Source: Nonomuraea solani (GTDB taxonomy: Bacteria; Actinomycetota; Actinomycetes; Streptosporangiales; Streptosporangiaceae). From it: 64,000 bases of DNA. Both the position numbers and the translations under genes were made by a program. The stretch is from assembly GCF_900108335.1 (NCBI RefSeq), contig NZ_FNVT01000004.1, forward strand, positions 496,001-560,000, given 5' to 3'. The notes below the pieces were generated by a model. The model saw nothing but the letters and a program-made list of their open reading frames with translations, made no database searches and was not told the DNA's origin. Numbering within the stretch: position 1 is the stretch's first letter; every line of letters begins with the position of its first letter. Positions 8,206 to 16,698 of the stretch are shown here, one piece after another.

Positions 8206-8853
8206 ATGGACAGAAGAGCCTTCCTCACCGCCGCCGGCACGGGTCTGGGACTCGTGGCCCTGCCCCGGCCTGCCGCCGCTGCCGCCGGGCCGATCGGCTC
8301 CGGCTGGACGGAGATCTCCCCCGGCTACTCCGTGCACCAGCCGCCGGACCGCACCCGGCACACGCTCAACACGGCCACCGGTGAGCACCATTTCTGGCTG
8401 TACGACACCGACCCCAGCACCTTCCCCGGCCAGGACTCGGGGCCGCGCAGCGAACTGCGTTTCCACAACGACTACACCTCTGGCCAGGCGCAGTTCGAGT
8501 GCGACATGAAGATCAAGGCCGGGGCGCACCGGGTCTGCGTCATGCAGGTCTTCGGCGGCGCCACGGCCGCGACCGCCTTCATGACGCTGGCCATGAACAC
8601 CAACAGCATCAACTACTACGACTCCACGACGCGGATCTTCAGCCCGGTGTACGACACCTACATCAGGCTGAACGTCGTCCACGAAACGGCCATCGGCAAG
8701 GTGCACGTCTTCGTCAACCGCCAGTACCAGGCCAGCTTCAACGACCGCGGCGACGCCACCCACTACTTCAAGTGCGGCCTGTACGGCAGGTCGGCGATGT
8801 CGGCCAGGAGCGACGCCTACCTCAAGAACATCCACATCTACCGAAAGCCCTAG
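8206..8853 (+). CDS. Tat-exported polysaccharide-lyase-like protein (PL7/PL20 type jelly roll)
   Basis: A 215-residue secreted protein. The N-terminus has a twin-arginine signal (DRRAFLTAAG, then a hydrophobic run ending AAAAA near residue 27), so export is probably folded, via Tat. The mature part resembles alginate/glucuronan lyases: RSELRFHND (about residues 77-85), a central VMQVFGG strand and YFKCGLYGR near the C-terminus, echoing the RxELR, QIH and YFKAGxY signatures of PL7. The usual QIH is MQV-F, so catalysis may differ. The ATG at 8206 follows CAGGAGCGATCC. Divergent from the LacI regulator, it is likely induced by uronic-acid polysaccharide. Confidence 0.78.
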   Translation: MDRRAFLTAAGTGLGLVALPRPAAAAAGPIGSGWTEISPGYSVHQPPDRTRHTLNTATGEHHFWLYDTDPSTFPGQDSGPRSELRFHNDYTSGQAQFECDMKIKAGAHRVCVMQVFGGATAATAFMTLAMNTNSINYYDSTTRIFSPVYDTYIRLNVVHETAIGKVHVFVNRQYQASFNDRGDATHYFKCGLYGRSAMSARSDAYLKNIHIYRKP

Positions 8854-8856
8854 TCC

Positions 8857-9009
8857 TTGATCCGCTTCATCGTGAGCCTGGCCGGGCGTCGTGTCCACGG
8901 CGCCGGCGCTGTGGCGGTCGGGCCGCACCTGAAGACGCGCGACGCGGTGGTCAGTGTGCTGGGCGCGACCGCCGTACACGTGGTGTTGCCGGCCTTCTGG
9001 CAGGTCTAG
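8857..9009 (+). pseudogene. Possible gene remnant, 50 codons
   Basis: Between the lyase gene and the convergent methyltransferase lies a short open frame (TTG at 8857, stop at 9009) rich in Val/Ala/Leu with protein-like composition (RFIVSLAGRR... AVHVVLPAFWQV). There is no ribosome site, and the reading frame begins 3 nt after the lyase stop. It looks like the C-terminal end of a lost membrane-protein gene rather than an independent gene. No family was recognised. Confidence 0.25.
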
Positions 9010-9803
9010 ATCCGGACGGCGGTGACCGCCACCGTCGCGTATTCCATCGTGAACGCGCCTCCCACCGCGTCGATCGCGGCCCCGATGCCCGCGAGCAGTT
9101 CCGCCTGTTGCTCCGGCGCGAACCGGCTGTGGCCGCCGTGCGTGGGAACCTGGTCCAGCCACTCGTCCCGGGTGTAGGTCCGCTCCCAGTCGTAGCGCGT
9201 CTGATCCGGCTCGCCGAACGCCTTCTCCGCCCGCATCCCGTCGGCCGCGTTGGTGAACATCACCGCGTACCCCTCCAACGGCGTCATCGTCGCCTTGGAG
9301 ATCGGTAGTTCGGGCAGCACCCGCGCATAGACCTCGGCGAAGGTGGCGGAGACCTCGGGTGGGGGCTGGGCCACGTTCCAGAACACCGAGAGCCGGCCGC
9401 CGGGCCGCAGCACCTGCGCCGCCTTGGCCGCTCCCGCGACCGGGTCCACCCAGTGCCAGGTCTGCCCGGCGATGACGGTGTCGAAGGTCCGGCCGGCGGG
9501 TTCCCAGGCTTCGAACGCGGCCACCTCGACCTCCACCCCGCTACGCCGGGCCACGTCGGCCATCCGCGCGTCGACGTCGATGCCCAGCACCTTGCAGCCG
9601 GCCGCCTGGAACTGGCGGCTGGAGATGCCGGTGCCGCAGCCGACGTCGAGGACGTCCGGGCCGGGGCTGTCGGCGGCGATCGCGGCCACCATGGCACCGG
9701 GATAGCTGGGACGGGCCCGGTCATAGCGTTCGGGATCCGCGCCGAACGATTCCGCTACCTGTCTTAGCTGATGGGGCTGCTGCCCCGAAGGTATAGTGGG
9801 CAT
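9006..9803 (-). CDS. Class I SAM-dependent methyltransferase
   Basis: A 265-residue methyltransferase. Motif I is VLDVGCGTGISS (about residues 50-61), motif II around GIDVDARM (about 73-80), and the post-motif WHWVDP and LRPGGRLSVFWN (about 130-143) are typical of Methyltransf_11/25 enzymes acting on small molecules. No downstream alternative start is evident, and the start codon lies inside the first of two palindromes, with no Shine-Dalgarno sequence, so a leaderless transcript is likely. Divergent from a TetR regulator, it is the probable target. The acceptor substrate cannot be predicted. Confidence 0.85.
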   Translation of the reverse strand: MPTIPSGQQPHQLRQVAESFGADPERYDRARPSYPGAMVAAIAADSPGPDVLDVGCGTGISSRQFQAAGCKVLGIDVDARMADVARRSGVEVEVAAFEAWEPAGRTFDTVIAGQTWHWVDPVAGAAKAAQVLRPGGRLSVFWNVAQPPPEVSATFAEVYARVLPELPISKATMTPLEGYAVMFTNAADGMRAEKAFGEPDQTRYDWERTYTRDEWLDQVPTHGGHSRFAPEQQAELLAGIGAAIDAVGGAFTMEYATVAVTAVRI

Positions 9804-9832
9804 GCGCCCACGGTAGTGGGCAAGTGCCCACT
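9796..9832. promoter_or_regulatory. Two palindromic TetR-type operators, 20 bp apart
   Basis: GTGGGC-ATGC-GCCCAC (9796-9811) and AGTGGGCA-AG-TGCCCACT (9815-9832) are both perfect dyads sharing the GTGGGC half-site, with centres exactly 20 bp (two helical turns) apart. The first contains the methyltransferase start codon, so binding would block both transcription and any leaderless initiation. The TetR gene starts 43 nt further on. Confidence 0.75.
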
Positions 9833-9874
9833 CGTCAACGAGCGGGCTTCCCGAGTTCGAAGGAATGCGCGTAC

Positions 9875-10462
9875 ATGCCGACAGGGGTGGCCATCCGTGA
9901 CGTGCGCGAGCAACTGTTCGACGCCGCCGAGCGCATTTTGCTCAGAGACGGGCCGAGTGAGCTGACCAGCCGGGCCGTGACCACGGAGGCGGGCTGCGCC
10001 AAAGGCGTCCTGCACCGGCATTTCACCGACTTCGACGGCTTTCTCGCCGAGTTCGTCCTCGACCGCGTCGATCGGATGGACGCCCGGGCCGCCGCCCTGC
10101 GCGAGTCAGCCGGCAGCGGCAGCGTCGCCGGCAACCTCGCCGACGCGCTGAAGGCCCTGTTCGAGTCGGTCGCCGTGGCGATCGTCGCCCTCGTCACCTT
10201 CCGGGACGAACTGCGCGCCCGGCTCCGTCAGACCTGGCCGGCCGGTGTTCCGGTCCTGACGGAGGCCATGGGGATGATCGAGTCCTACCTGGCCGCCGAA
10301 CGGGACCTGGGCCGCCTCAGGGCGGACGCCGTGCCGGGCATGCTCGCGCCGACGCTGGTCGGCACCGCGCATCTGCTGTTCGCCGACCGGACGGGGCCGG
10401 CGCCGCGGGCCGAGGACGTACACCGGATGGTGAGCACGGTCATCTCCGGCGCCCTGCCCTAA
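9875..10462 (+). CDS. TetR/AcrR family transcriptional regulator
   Basis: A 195-residue TetR regulator with its helix-turn-helix around residues 26-50 (LTSRAVTTEAGCAKGVLHRHF). The ATG at 9875 is chosen over upstream frame extension because GAAGGA lies about 10 nt upstream and the residues before it have no family similarity. The ligand domain is helical and variable. It sits divergent from the methyltransferase across two perfect palindromes and so very likely represses both genes. It ends 16 nt from the convergent conservon. Confidence 0.9.
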   Translation: MPTGVAIRDVREQLFDAAERILLRDGPSELTSRAVTTEAGCAKGVLHRHFTDFDGFLAEFVLDRVDRMDARAAALRESAGSGSVAGNLADALKALFESVAVAIVALVTFRDELRARLRQTWPAGVPVLTEAMGMIESYLAAERDLGRLRADAVPGMLAPTLVGTAHLLFADRTGPAPRAEDVHRMVSTVISGALP

Positions 10463-10478
10463 CCTGCCCTAGCCTGCC

Positions 10479-11066
10479 TTAGGCGACGGAGTGCGCCGCG
10501 GCGGCCAGCAGATGGTCGATGAGCGCCAGCAGCACGTCGCGGCCGGCCTTGCGGTCGCGGGCGTCGCAGAGCACCAGCGGCACCTGCGGGTCCAGGTCGA
10601 GCGCCTTGCGGATCTCGTCCTGGGTGCGTTCCCTGACGCCGTGGAAGCAGTTGACGCCGACGACGAAGGGGATGCCCCGGCTCTCGAAGAAGTCGATCGA
10701 GGCGAAGCTCACGTCCAGCCGCCGGGTGTCGACCAGGACGACCGCGCCCATCGCCCCGTTGACCAGGTCGTTCCACATGAACCAGAACCGTTCCTGGCCG
10801 GGGGTGCCGAACAGGTAGAGCACGATCTCGCTGTTGATCGTGATGCGGCCGAAGTCGAGCGCGACGGTGGTGGTGGTCTTGCCGCTCACGCCCTCCAGGT
10901 CGTCGACGCCGACGCTGGCGTGGGTGAGATATTCCTCGGTACGCAGCGGGGCGACCTCGCTCACCGCGCCGACCAGGGTCGTCTTCCCCACGCCGAACCC
11001 ACCGGCGATGAGGATCTTCACTGCCAGGGGAGCGCTGTCCGCCGGGTCAGAGCTTGCGTAGGCCAT
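10479..11066 (-). CDS. cvnD: Conservon GTP-binding protein CvnD
   Basis: A 195-residue small GTPase-like protein with P-loop GGFGVGKTT (residues 22-30), switch region SGKTTTTVALDFG, G3-type FGTPGQERF and a diverged G4 (VNCFHG). It is the last gene of the conservon order kinase - Roadblock - DUF742 - GTPase, a module that forms a membrane-associated complex in actinomycetes comparable to eukaryotic G-protein signalling and affects development and secondary metabolism (known from Streptomyces). Its start overlaps the DUF742 gene by 20 nt, so it is translationally coupled. Confidence 0.93.
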   Translation of the reverse strand: MAYASSDPADSAPLAVKILIAGGFGVGKTTLVGAVSEVAPLRTEEYLTHASVGVDDLEGVSGKTTTTVALDFGRITINSEIVLYLFGTPGQERFWFMWNDLVNGAMGAVVLVDTRRLDVSFASIDFFESRGIPFVVGVNCFHGVRERTQDEIRKALDLDPQVPLVLCDARDRKAGRDVLLALIDHLLAAAAHSVA

Positions 11067-11439
11067 CCCGTACCGCCTCGAGAATCGTCATATCGGGGAA
11101 ACCGCCCGCCTGCGCGAAGGCCAGAGGCGGCCGGGCCCGTACCTGACCGGCGTCGATCAGATCGCCGATGAGAATCTTGGTCACCGACACCGGCAGCTTC
11201 AGCCCGGAGGCGACCTCGGCCACCGCCAGGGGCCGCTTGCACAGCGCGAGGATGCTGCGGTGCTCAGGCTGCAGCTTCCGCCGGGCGCTCTCCGGAGAGA
11301 CGTCGGAGAGCGCCGTCACCAGGGTGATCAGCGTGAGGTCGTCCCGCTCTGAGGTGGTACGTCCGCCGGTGATCGTGTAAGGACGGACAAGGGACTCGTC
11401 GGCGTCATCGTCGTCGAACCTCTCCGTCCAGTGCTTCAT
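11047..11439 (-). CDS. cvnC: Conservon DUF742 protein CvnC
   Basis: A 130-residue DUF742 protein; the LVRPYTITGGRT signature lies at residues 17-28, followed by a winged-helix-like domain (LAVAEVASGLKLPVSVTKILIGDLIDAGQV). In characterised conservons it interacts with CvnA, CvnB and CvnD. It overlaps the Roadblock gene by 4 nt upstream and the GTPase gene by 20 nt downstream, indicating one polycistronic unit with coupled translation. Confidence 0.93.
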   Translation of the reverse strand: MKHWTERFDDDDADESLVRPYTITGGRTTSERDDLTLITLVTALSDVSPESARRKLQPEHRSILALCKRPLAVAEVASGLKLPVSVTKILIGDLIDAGQVRARPPLAFAQAGGFPDMTILEAVRDGLRKL

Positions 11440-11870
11440 CCGTGTCTCCCCGCGTCATCGATCTGCGGGGGCCGCGTGTCGGTGCCCAGCTTCTGTCCGA
11501 CCTGCTGGATCAGGGTGTGCATCGCGACGCTCATCAGCTCGGCGTCGACCTCCTGGGAGGCGACCACGGCCAGATGGGTGCCGCGGCCCGCCGCGGTGAT
11601 GAACAACCACAGATCGGCCATCTCGATGATGACCTGGTGCACCGGGCCGCCGCTGAAGAGGTGCCCGACCCCGCGGGCCAGGCTCTGCTGGCCGGTGGCG
11701 ATCGCGGCGAGGCGTTCGGCGTCCGCGCGCTCGATGCTCCGGGAACGACTGATCACCAGGCCGTCGTCGGACAGCACAATGGCGTGCCGGGTGCCCGCGA
11801 CCTGAGCGACCAGGCCGTCCAGGAGCCAGTCCAGGTCCGCGTTGGTGGCGGTGGTTCGCTGCGTCATCAT
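11436..11870 (-). CDS. cvnB: Conservon Roadblock/LC7 protein CvnB
   Basis: A 144-residue Roadblock/LC7 domain protein, the MglB-like partner of the conservon GTPase. The domain spans about residues 10-120, with the strand pattern GTRHAIVLSDDGLVISRS followed by LAAIATGQQSLARGVGHLF and a final YLFITAAGRGTHLAV-like strand (WLFITAAG here). It overlaps the kinase gene upstream and the DUF742 gene downstream by 4 nt each. Confidence 0.93.
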   Translation of the reverse strand: MMTQRTTATNADLDWLLDGLVAQVAGTRHAIVLSDDGLVISRSRSIERADAERLAAIATGQQSLARGVGHLFSGGPVHQVIIEMADLWLFITAAGRGTHLAVVASQEVDAELMSVAMHTLIQQVGQKLGTDTRPPQIDDAGRHG

Positions 11871-14203
11871 CGATCTTCCGTAGTAGGTGTTCCGTTGGGA
11901 CCGGGGGCGTCGTCGTCGCTGGTACGGCGCCGGCGGGACTGCCTCTGGAACGCGCCGATCGTGGCACTGGAGCGCCTGGGCTGGTCCCGTACGGCCTCGG
12001 GCTGCTCTTCCCGGTCCGCCGCGCCCTTCAGCTCGGTGACCAGGCTGGCCTGGCGCACCCGCTGGGGCAGCGGCGGGAGATCGGACGACGGGGGTGGGTC
12101 GTCCCGATCCGGTGATGCTGCTGTCACATTCGCCATCGCACGTCCTCTGGAGCGAGTCGGCAACCGCGCATCCTCGTGGGGCGGGCGGCCTTCCTGCGGA
12201 GTGGTGTCCTGGGGGGTTTCCGGTTCCGGTGCCGCGCGGGGGCGGTCCACGACCAGCGTTTCCGGGAGTAGCACGATGACCCGGGTGCCGCCGAAGGCCG
12301 AGGACCGCATCTCCACCTGGAGACCCAGGCCGGCGGAGAGGCGGGCGACCACGTACAGGCCGAGGCGCACGTCGTCGGCGTGGGTCATCACGTCGAGCTG
12401 CGGCGGTGACCGCATCAGGTCGTTGGCGGCGGCGTACTGCTCGGGCTCCATGCCGAGGCCGCGGTCCTCGATCTCCACCGCGATGCCCCGGCTGACCTGC
12501 GCGGCCCGTACCTCGACGGGGGTCTGCGGCTTGGAGAAGGTGGTGGCGTTCTCCATGAGCTCGGCCAGCACGTGGACCAGCGGTCCGACCGCGCGCTCAG
12601 CCACCCAGGACTCGCCCTCGACGTCGATCGAGATCCGCCGGTAGTCCTGGACCTCGCCCTGCGCGGCGCGCAGGACGTCGAGCAGTTGTACGGGCTTGCG
12701 CCAGCGGCGCTGCGGCTGACCGCCGCCGAGGATCACCAGGTTCTCCTCGTAGCGGCGCAGCCGGGCGGTGAGGTGGTCGAGGTCGAACAGGCCCTCCAGC
12801 ACCTCGGGATCCTCGTGCTTGCGCTCCAGCTCGTCCAGCTTCTTGAGCTGCAGGCCGATGAGGATCTGGGTACGGCGGGCGATGCGCTGCAGCATGCGCT
12901 GGAAGCCGCGGTGCTGCTCGGCCTGCCGGACGGCGGTGGCGACGGCGCTGCGGCTGGCCGCGTTGAGCGCCTGCCCCAGCTCGCCGAGCTCGTCGGGGGT
13001 GGGCTCGACCAGGTGGACCTCCGCGTCCACGTCGACGTCCTCGCCGCGCTCCAGCCGGGCGACCACCTTGGGCAGCCGCTCCTGGAGCTCGTGGGCCTCT
13101 CCGCGAAGGTGGAGGATGCGCCGGCGGAGAATGGAGGTGAGGCGCCAGCTCGTGAAGATCACCAGGCCCACGGCGAGCAGGCCCACGCTCGTGACGCTGA
13201 TGAAGATGACGAACAACATGTTGGCGTGGCTGTAGCCGCTCTCGGCGACGTTGGCGAGCCGGAGGCCGAGAAGGTCCCGCACCTGCTCCGACACCGCGTC
13301 CACCGCTTCGCGCCACTTGGCGGCGTCGCCGCGGATCGTCACGCGGTTGCTGTCGGCGCTGATCCCGGAGGTGACCAGCCGCCGTTCCAGCGTGCTCATG
13401 GTGTCCCAGGCGTTGCTGGTCGTCAGCGTTCTGTGCGGGGTCTCGTTGCCGGTCAGGCTGGGGACCACGCGGGAGCGCAGGAGGTGCCGTTTGGTGCCGA
13501 TGGCGCCGGCGACCAGGTCGTACTGGTCTCGCGTCAGGCGGCCCGTCTTCCAGCCCGCGGCCAGGATGGCGTCCTCGCGGCCGATCATGTCGACGACCCA
13601 GAAGAGGTCGACCAGCGTCTGCGCCTGGCTGTTCACCTCGCCCTCGTCGGTGTTGCTGAGGGCGGTCAGCACGCCGAGGTCCGATTCGAGGACCTCGCTG
13701 TAGTAGTTGAACGCCTGCTGCGAGCTGGACCAGCCGCTGTCCACCGCGCCGCGCTGCTGGGTGAGGAGGTCGAGGTCGCGGCCGGTCTTGGCGATGGCGT
13801 CGGTGAGCCCCGCCTGCGCGCGGCGGTCGTTCACGGCCGACACGGGACGGAAGGCGCTCACGGCCCGGTCGGTCTCCGCGCGCTGCTTGGCGAGCTTGTC
13901 GCGGTTGGTGCTACTCGGGTCGGCCTGCATCTCGGCGGTACGCAGCCGCTCCCGGTCCAGGCTGAAGAACAGGTCGGCCGCGGGGGCGCCGACGGTGGTG
14001 GTCGCCAGGTCCATCTGGACCTTCTCCGCCTGCCACTGCGAGGACAGCTGGTACATGCCGGAGGCCAGCAGCGGAGTGAAGGTAACGCTCGGCACGAACA
14101 CGACGATGAGCAGCACGGTACGCAGTGGCAGCCGGCGGACCCCGGCCAGCCGCCGAGGCTCCTTCTTCGTTCGTCGTCGCCCGACCCTGCCTAATCCAGC
14201 CAC
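11867..14203 (-). CDS. cvnA: Conservon sensor kinase-like protein CvnA
   Basis: A 778-residue membrane sensor and the first gene of the conservon. Order: basic N-terminus, TM1 (about residues 27-48), large extracytoplasmic nitrate/nitrite-sensing-like helical domain (about 50-325), TM2 (about 330-353), HAMP, a coiled dimerisation region (RRTQILIGLQLKKLDELERK) and HATPase_c (about 530-640; N-box ELMENATTFSKP, G-box EDRGLGM). No canonical phospho-acceptor His of standard kinases is obvious, as usual in CvnA proteins. A low-complexity Pro/Arg tail (about 640-778) follows. GTG start at 14203 has GAGGAG about 12 nt upstream. Confidence 0.92.
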   Translation of the reverse strand: MAGLGRVGRRRTKKEPRRLAGVRRLPLRTVLLIVVFVPSVTFTPLLASGMYQLSSQWQAEKVQMDLATTTVGAPAADLFFSLDRERLRTAEMQADPSSTNRDKLAKQRAETDRAVSAFRPVSAVNDRRAQAGLTDAIAKTGRDLDLLTQQRGAVDSGWSSSQQAFNYYSEVLESDLGVLTALSNTDEGEVNSQAQTLVDLFWVVDMIGREDAILAAGWKTGRLTRDQYDLVAGAIGTKRHLLRSRVVPSLTGNETPHRTLTTSNAWDTMSTLERRLVTSGISADSNRVTIRGDAAKWREAVDAVSEQVRDLLGLRLANVAESGYSHANMLFVIFISVTSVGLLAVGLVIFTSWRLTSILRRRILHLRGEAHELQERLPKVVARLERGEDVDVDAEVHLVEPTPDELGELGQALNAASRSAVATAVRQAEQHRGFQRMLQRIARRTQILIGLQLKKLDELERKHEDPEVLEGLFDLDHLTARLRRYEENLVILGGGQPQRRWRKPVQLLDVLRAAQGEVQDYRRISIDVEGESWVAERAVGPLVHVLAELMENATTFSKPQTPVEVRAAQVSRGIAVEIEDRGLGMEPEQYAAANDLMRSPPQLDVMTHADDVRLGLYVVARLSAGLGLQVEMRSSAFGGTRVIVLLPETLVVDRPRAAPEPETPQDTTPQEGRPPHEDARLPTRSRGRAMANVTAASPDRDDPPPSSDLPPLPQRVRQASLVTELKGAADREEQPEAVRDQPRRSSATIGAFQRQSRRRRTSDDDAPGPNGTPTTEDR

Positions 14204-14659
14204 GTGCAGGACACTCTCCTCACCGATTCGGTGCGACTATGACGAAATCGCCGTGGTAGGCGATTGGTGCCTGATAGTAGCCATCCGGCAGGTGAGTCGA
14301 AAGCCCTGGCTGCTGCGCCCTGGGGCACTCGGGCCATTTGTGACCTTACATCGAGTGTGGGGCATATGCATGATCTCCAGGTAACCGGCGGCAAGAGCGC
14401 TTCAGGTCGCCGGCTGGAGGGCCTGCCACGCGCCGACGCCGACGGGCCCGACGAAGCCCTCAACGGCATGGACGGAGGTGTCCACCTCCACGTCGTAGCA
14501 AGCCGTGCGCGTGGACCGGCTCATCGAGCGGCGGCACCGAGTTCCGGTCGGTTCGTTCCCGTTCGCGCCGTGCCACTTCCTCCGGGGGGCATGTGATTCC
14601 GACGAACAGGACCGGGATTTCCTCGAACAGAGTGTCCGGGTGAAATTGTATGGCTCACG
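14204..14659. other. Conservon promoter region, no confident gene
   Basis: 456 nt between cvnA and the next minus-strand gene. A perfect dyad CACCGA-T-TCGGTG (14221-14233) lies 18 nt upstream of the cvnA start, and a second, GGAGGTG-TC-CACCTCC, at 14474-14489. A plus-strand frame at 14264-14596 is open, but its composition is unconvincing and it lacks a ribosome site. Confidence 0.4.
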
Positions 14660-15220
14660 TTATCGGAGGCCCGATGCCACCTCGATGTGCCGGATGAGCA
14701 GCACGAGGTCCCACGAATTCAGGCGTTGCTCGAGTTCGCTCAGGCGGGTGCGCTGGGCTTCCCTGGAGTCCAGGTATTCGGTGACGCAGTGGCTGAGCTC
14801 CAGGAGAACCGGGTCCGTGGCAGGCGCCAGGCGAGGGAGGTGCCGGGAGCGCCAGAACCGCAGGGCGTGCAACGCGGCTTCCTTGGGAGCGCCGTACCAG
14901 TACCAGTGCCGTTGTTCGTACGGATTCGTCTCCCCGGAGCGGGGCGATCGCCGGCCCTGCCTTTTGGCCTCGCGGCGCCTTGTCGCGTACGCCTGGAACT
15001 CGGCCCGCCGGACGGTGCGGCTGGCCTCGACGAATTCCAGGGCCCGGAGCAGGGCCGCCTCGTCGCGCTGGTATCTCCCGGCCTGCGACTCGACGAAACT
15101 CAGCGTCGCCTCCATTCCGAGCGGCCTGTACAACTGCACGCACGAACGGAACGACGACACCCGCCACCGGCACGGCAGGGCAGGGTCGCGGACCCTGCGG
15201 GCGTAGGTGCTGAAGCTCAT
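14660..15220 (-). CDS. Conserved hypothetical protein, Arg/Trp-rich
   Basis: A 186-residue soluble protein beginning MSFSTYARRVRDP. It is helical and basic, with WYWYGAPKEAALHALRFW and RHLPRLAPATDPVLLELSHCVTE segments that I recognise from uncharacterised actinobacterial proteins without a named domain. It starts 5 nt after the stop of the phosphotransferase-like gene, so the two are probably co-transcribed; no signal peptide, membrane helix or catalytic motif is seen. Confidence 0.72.
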   Translation of the reverse strand: MSFSTYARRVRDPALPCRWRVSSFRSCVQLYRPLGMEATLSFVESQAGRYQRDEAALLRALEFVEASRTVRRAEFQAYATRRREAKRQGRRSPRSGETNPYEQRHWYWYGAPKEAALHALRFWRSRHLPRLAPATDPVLLELSHCVTEYLDSREAQRTRLSELEQRLNSWDLVLLIRHIEVASGLR

Positions 15221-15225
15221 TCAGC

Positions 15226-16122
15226 TCACACCAGGTCGGCCCAGGGGGCCGGTGGGGTTGAGGTGAAGAAGCGGAGGAGGCCCAGGAGGCGGCTGGCGGG
15301 TGGGGCGGTCCAGTGGCGTTCGCCTGGGTGCGGGGCCGGGTTCGTCAGGCGGCCGAGGGCCCAGGTGAGGTGGTGCCAGAGCACGCGAGCCTCCCAGGCC
15401 GGTGTGCCGGCCTCCTGGCGGTAGCCGTCGAGGATGGCCGGGATGGCGGTCAGGGGCATCTTGGCGAAATCGACGGCGGGGTCGGCCCATTGGGCATCGC
15501 CCCAGTCCACGATGCCGCTGAGCCGGCCCGTCTCAGGGGCGACGAGGAGGTTCTGTGGGGCGATGTCGCCGTGCACCAGGACCAGGGGCGGGTCCGCTGG
15601 GAGGTGCGCCGAGAGGCGGTCGAACCAGCCGGTGAGCCAGCGGGCGGCCTCGGCGTCGATCCAGCCTGCCGTGAGGAGGTGGTCGGTGAGTGCCCATGGG
15701 TCCGCGTTCCCGTCCTCCACGGGGACGGTGGACAGGCCCGGTACGGTCGCCGGGGACAGCCGGTGCAGCTTGGCCAACTCCCGCCCCACCTGCTGGAAGA
15801 CGCCGTCCGGCGGTTCGAGGCGGGCGAGATCTTCTCCCCGCGCCCGGGCGAGCACCATGTAAGGCACGTCCACCACCGAGTCGAAGGCGACGACCTCCGG
15901 CGTACGGACGCCCGCGTGCCGGGCAGCCGGGATGACCTCGGCCTCCTTGACCAGGTCCTGGAGATACCGCTTGGACCGCGGGATCCGCAGGACCAGGTCG
16001 TCCCCGAGGAGGAAGACGTGGTTCGCCACCCCCCGGGGAAGAGGACGTACCCGGTCAAAGGTGACGCCGTGCCGGCCGGCGATGGTGGCCAGGGTCTCGT
16101 CGCTCGTCTCGTACTCCCCCAT
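15226..16122 (-). CDS. Aminoglycoside phosphotransferase-fold kinase
   Basis: A 298-residue APH/choline-kinase-fold enzyme. The catalytic loop is HGDIAPQNLL (Asp as base, Asn as metal ligand), followed by the DWGDAQWADPAVD magnesium motif. The N-lobe has LVLRIPRSKRYLQDLVKEAEVI with the likely nucleotide-binding Lys and Glu. It therefore phosphorylates a small hydroxylated molecule; aminoglycoside resistance, macrolide or housekeeping sugar kinase roles cannot be separated. ATG at 16122 is favoured; a GTG six codons upstream (16140) is possible. Confidence 0.85.
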   Translation of the reverse strand: MGEYETSDETLATIAGRHGVTFDRVRPLPRGVANHVFLLGDDLVLRIPRSKRYLQDLVKEAEVIPAARHAGVRTPEVVAFDSVVDVPYMVLARARGEDLARLEPPDGVFQQVGRELAKLHRLSPATVPGLSTVPVEDGNADPWALTDHLLTAGWIDAEAARWLTGWFDRLSAHLPADPPLVLVHGDIAPQNLLVAPETGRLSGIVDWGDAQWADPAVDFAKMPLTAIPAILDGYRQEAGTPAWEARVLWHHLTWALGRLTNPAPHPGERHWTAPPASRLLGLLRFFTSTPPAPWADLV

Positions 16123-16165
16123 GATCGAGCATGTTGACACGACCGGCCGGCACCCGTCGTCTCGA

Positions 16166-16615
16166 TTACCAGGTCTTGCCGGCCTGCTCCCGTACCGTGT
16201 GGTTGATCCGGTTGAAGAAGTTGGTCAGCGCGATGTTCAGGATGATCGCGCCCAGTTGTTTCTCGTCGAAGTGGTCGGTGGCGGTGTTCCAGATCTCGTC
16301 GGTCACCCCCGTCGCGCCGTCCTGGATGCGGGTGGCGGCCTCGGCCAGCGCGAGCGCGGCCCGCTCCGCGTCGGTGAACAAAGACGTCTCACGCCACGCG
16401 ACCACGCTGTGCAGCCGCTCGTCCGTCTCGCCGTGCTTCTTGGCCGAAGCGACCCCGCCGTACACGCACGGGCTGCAGCCGTTGATCTGGCTGGCCCGCA
16501 GGTGGACCAGTTCGAGGACGAGCGGGTCGACGCCGCCGGCGCTCATCGCCTTGAAGAGGTGCTGGATCGCGGTCGTGACGTCGGCGTTCGGCGCGCTCTT
16601 CAAACGTGCTTCCAT
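16166..16615 (-). CDS. Carboxymuconolactone decarboxylase / AhpD-like protein
   Basis: A 149-residue CMD-family protein of the AhpD type, all-helical, with the redox pair in NGCSPCVYG (CxxC). The canonical acid/base Glu and His positions are only partly kept (VYGG in place of VxxH), so peroxidase activity is uncertain. ATG at 16615 is chosen because AAGGAGCACGACCG precedes it. It is divergent from an ECF41-type sigma factor; linkage of ECF41 factors to a CMD, oxidoreductase or epimerase gene is the hallmark of that group, and the CMD gene is normally its target. Confidence 0.88.
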   Translation of the reverse strand: MEARLKSAPNADVTTAIQHLFKAMSAGGVDPLVLELVHLRASQINGCSPCVYGGVASAKKHGETDERLHSVVAWRETSLFTDAERAALALAEAATRIQDGATGVTDEIWNTATDHFDEKQLGAIILNIALTNFFNRINHTVREQAGKTW

Positions 16616-16656
16616 CGGTCGTGCTCCTTCGTCGGTTACGTGTGCCCGTCCGGGCT

Positions 16657-16673
16657 CGTCATGACCCATGACG
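16657..16673. promoter_or_regulatory. Perfect 7-bp dyad in the CMD/sigma divergent gap
   Basis: CGTCATG-ACC-CATGACG (16657-16673) is a perfect inverted repeat between the CMD gene (start 16615) and the sigma gene (start 16699). The ECF41 promoter consensus known from other genera (TGTCACA with CGTC) is not clearly present, though CGTC occurs in both orientations in this dyad. It may be the sigma recognition region or a repressor site. Confidence 0.45.
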
Positions 16674-16698
16674 GAGCAGAACCGAGGAAGGTAACGAC

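Noticed and set aside
12572..14194. 540-codon plus-strand frame opposite cvnA
   Set aside because: Antisense shadow of a well-supported kinase gene; repetitive Leu/Val/Asp composition without a domain.
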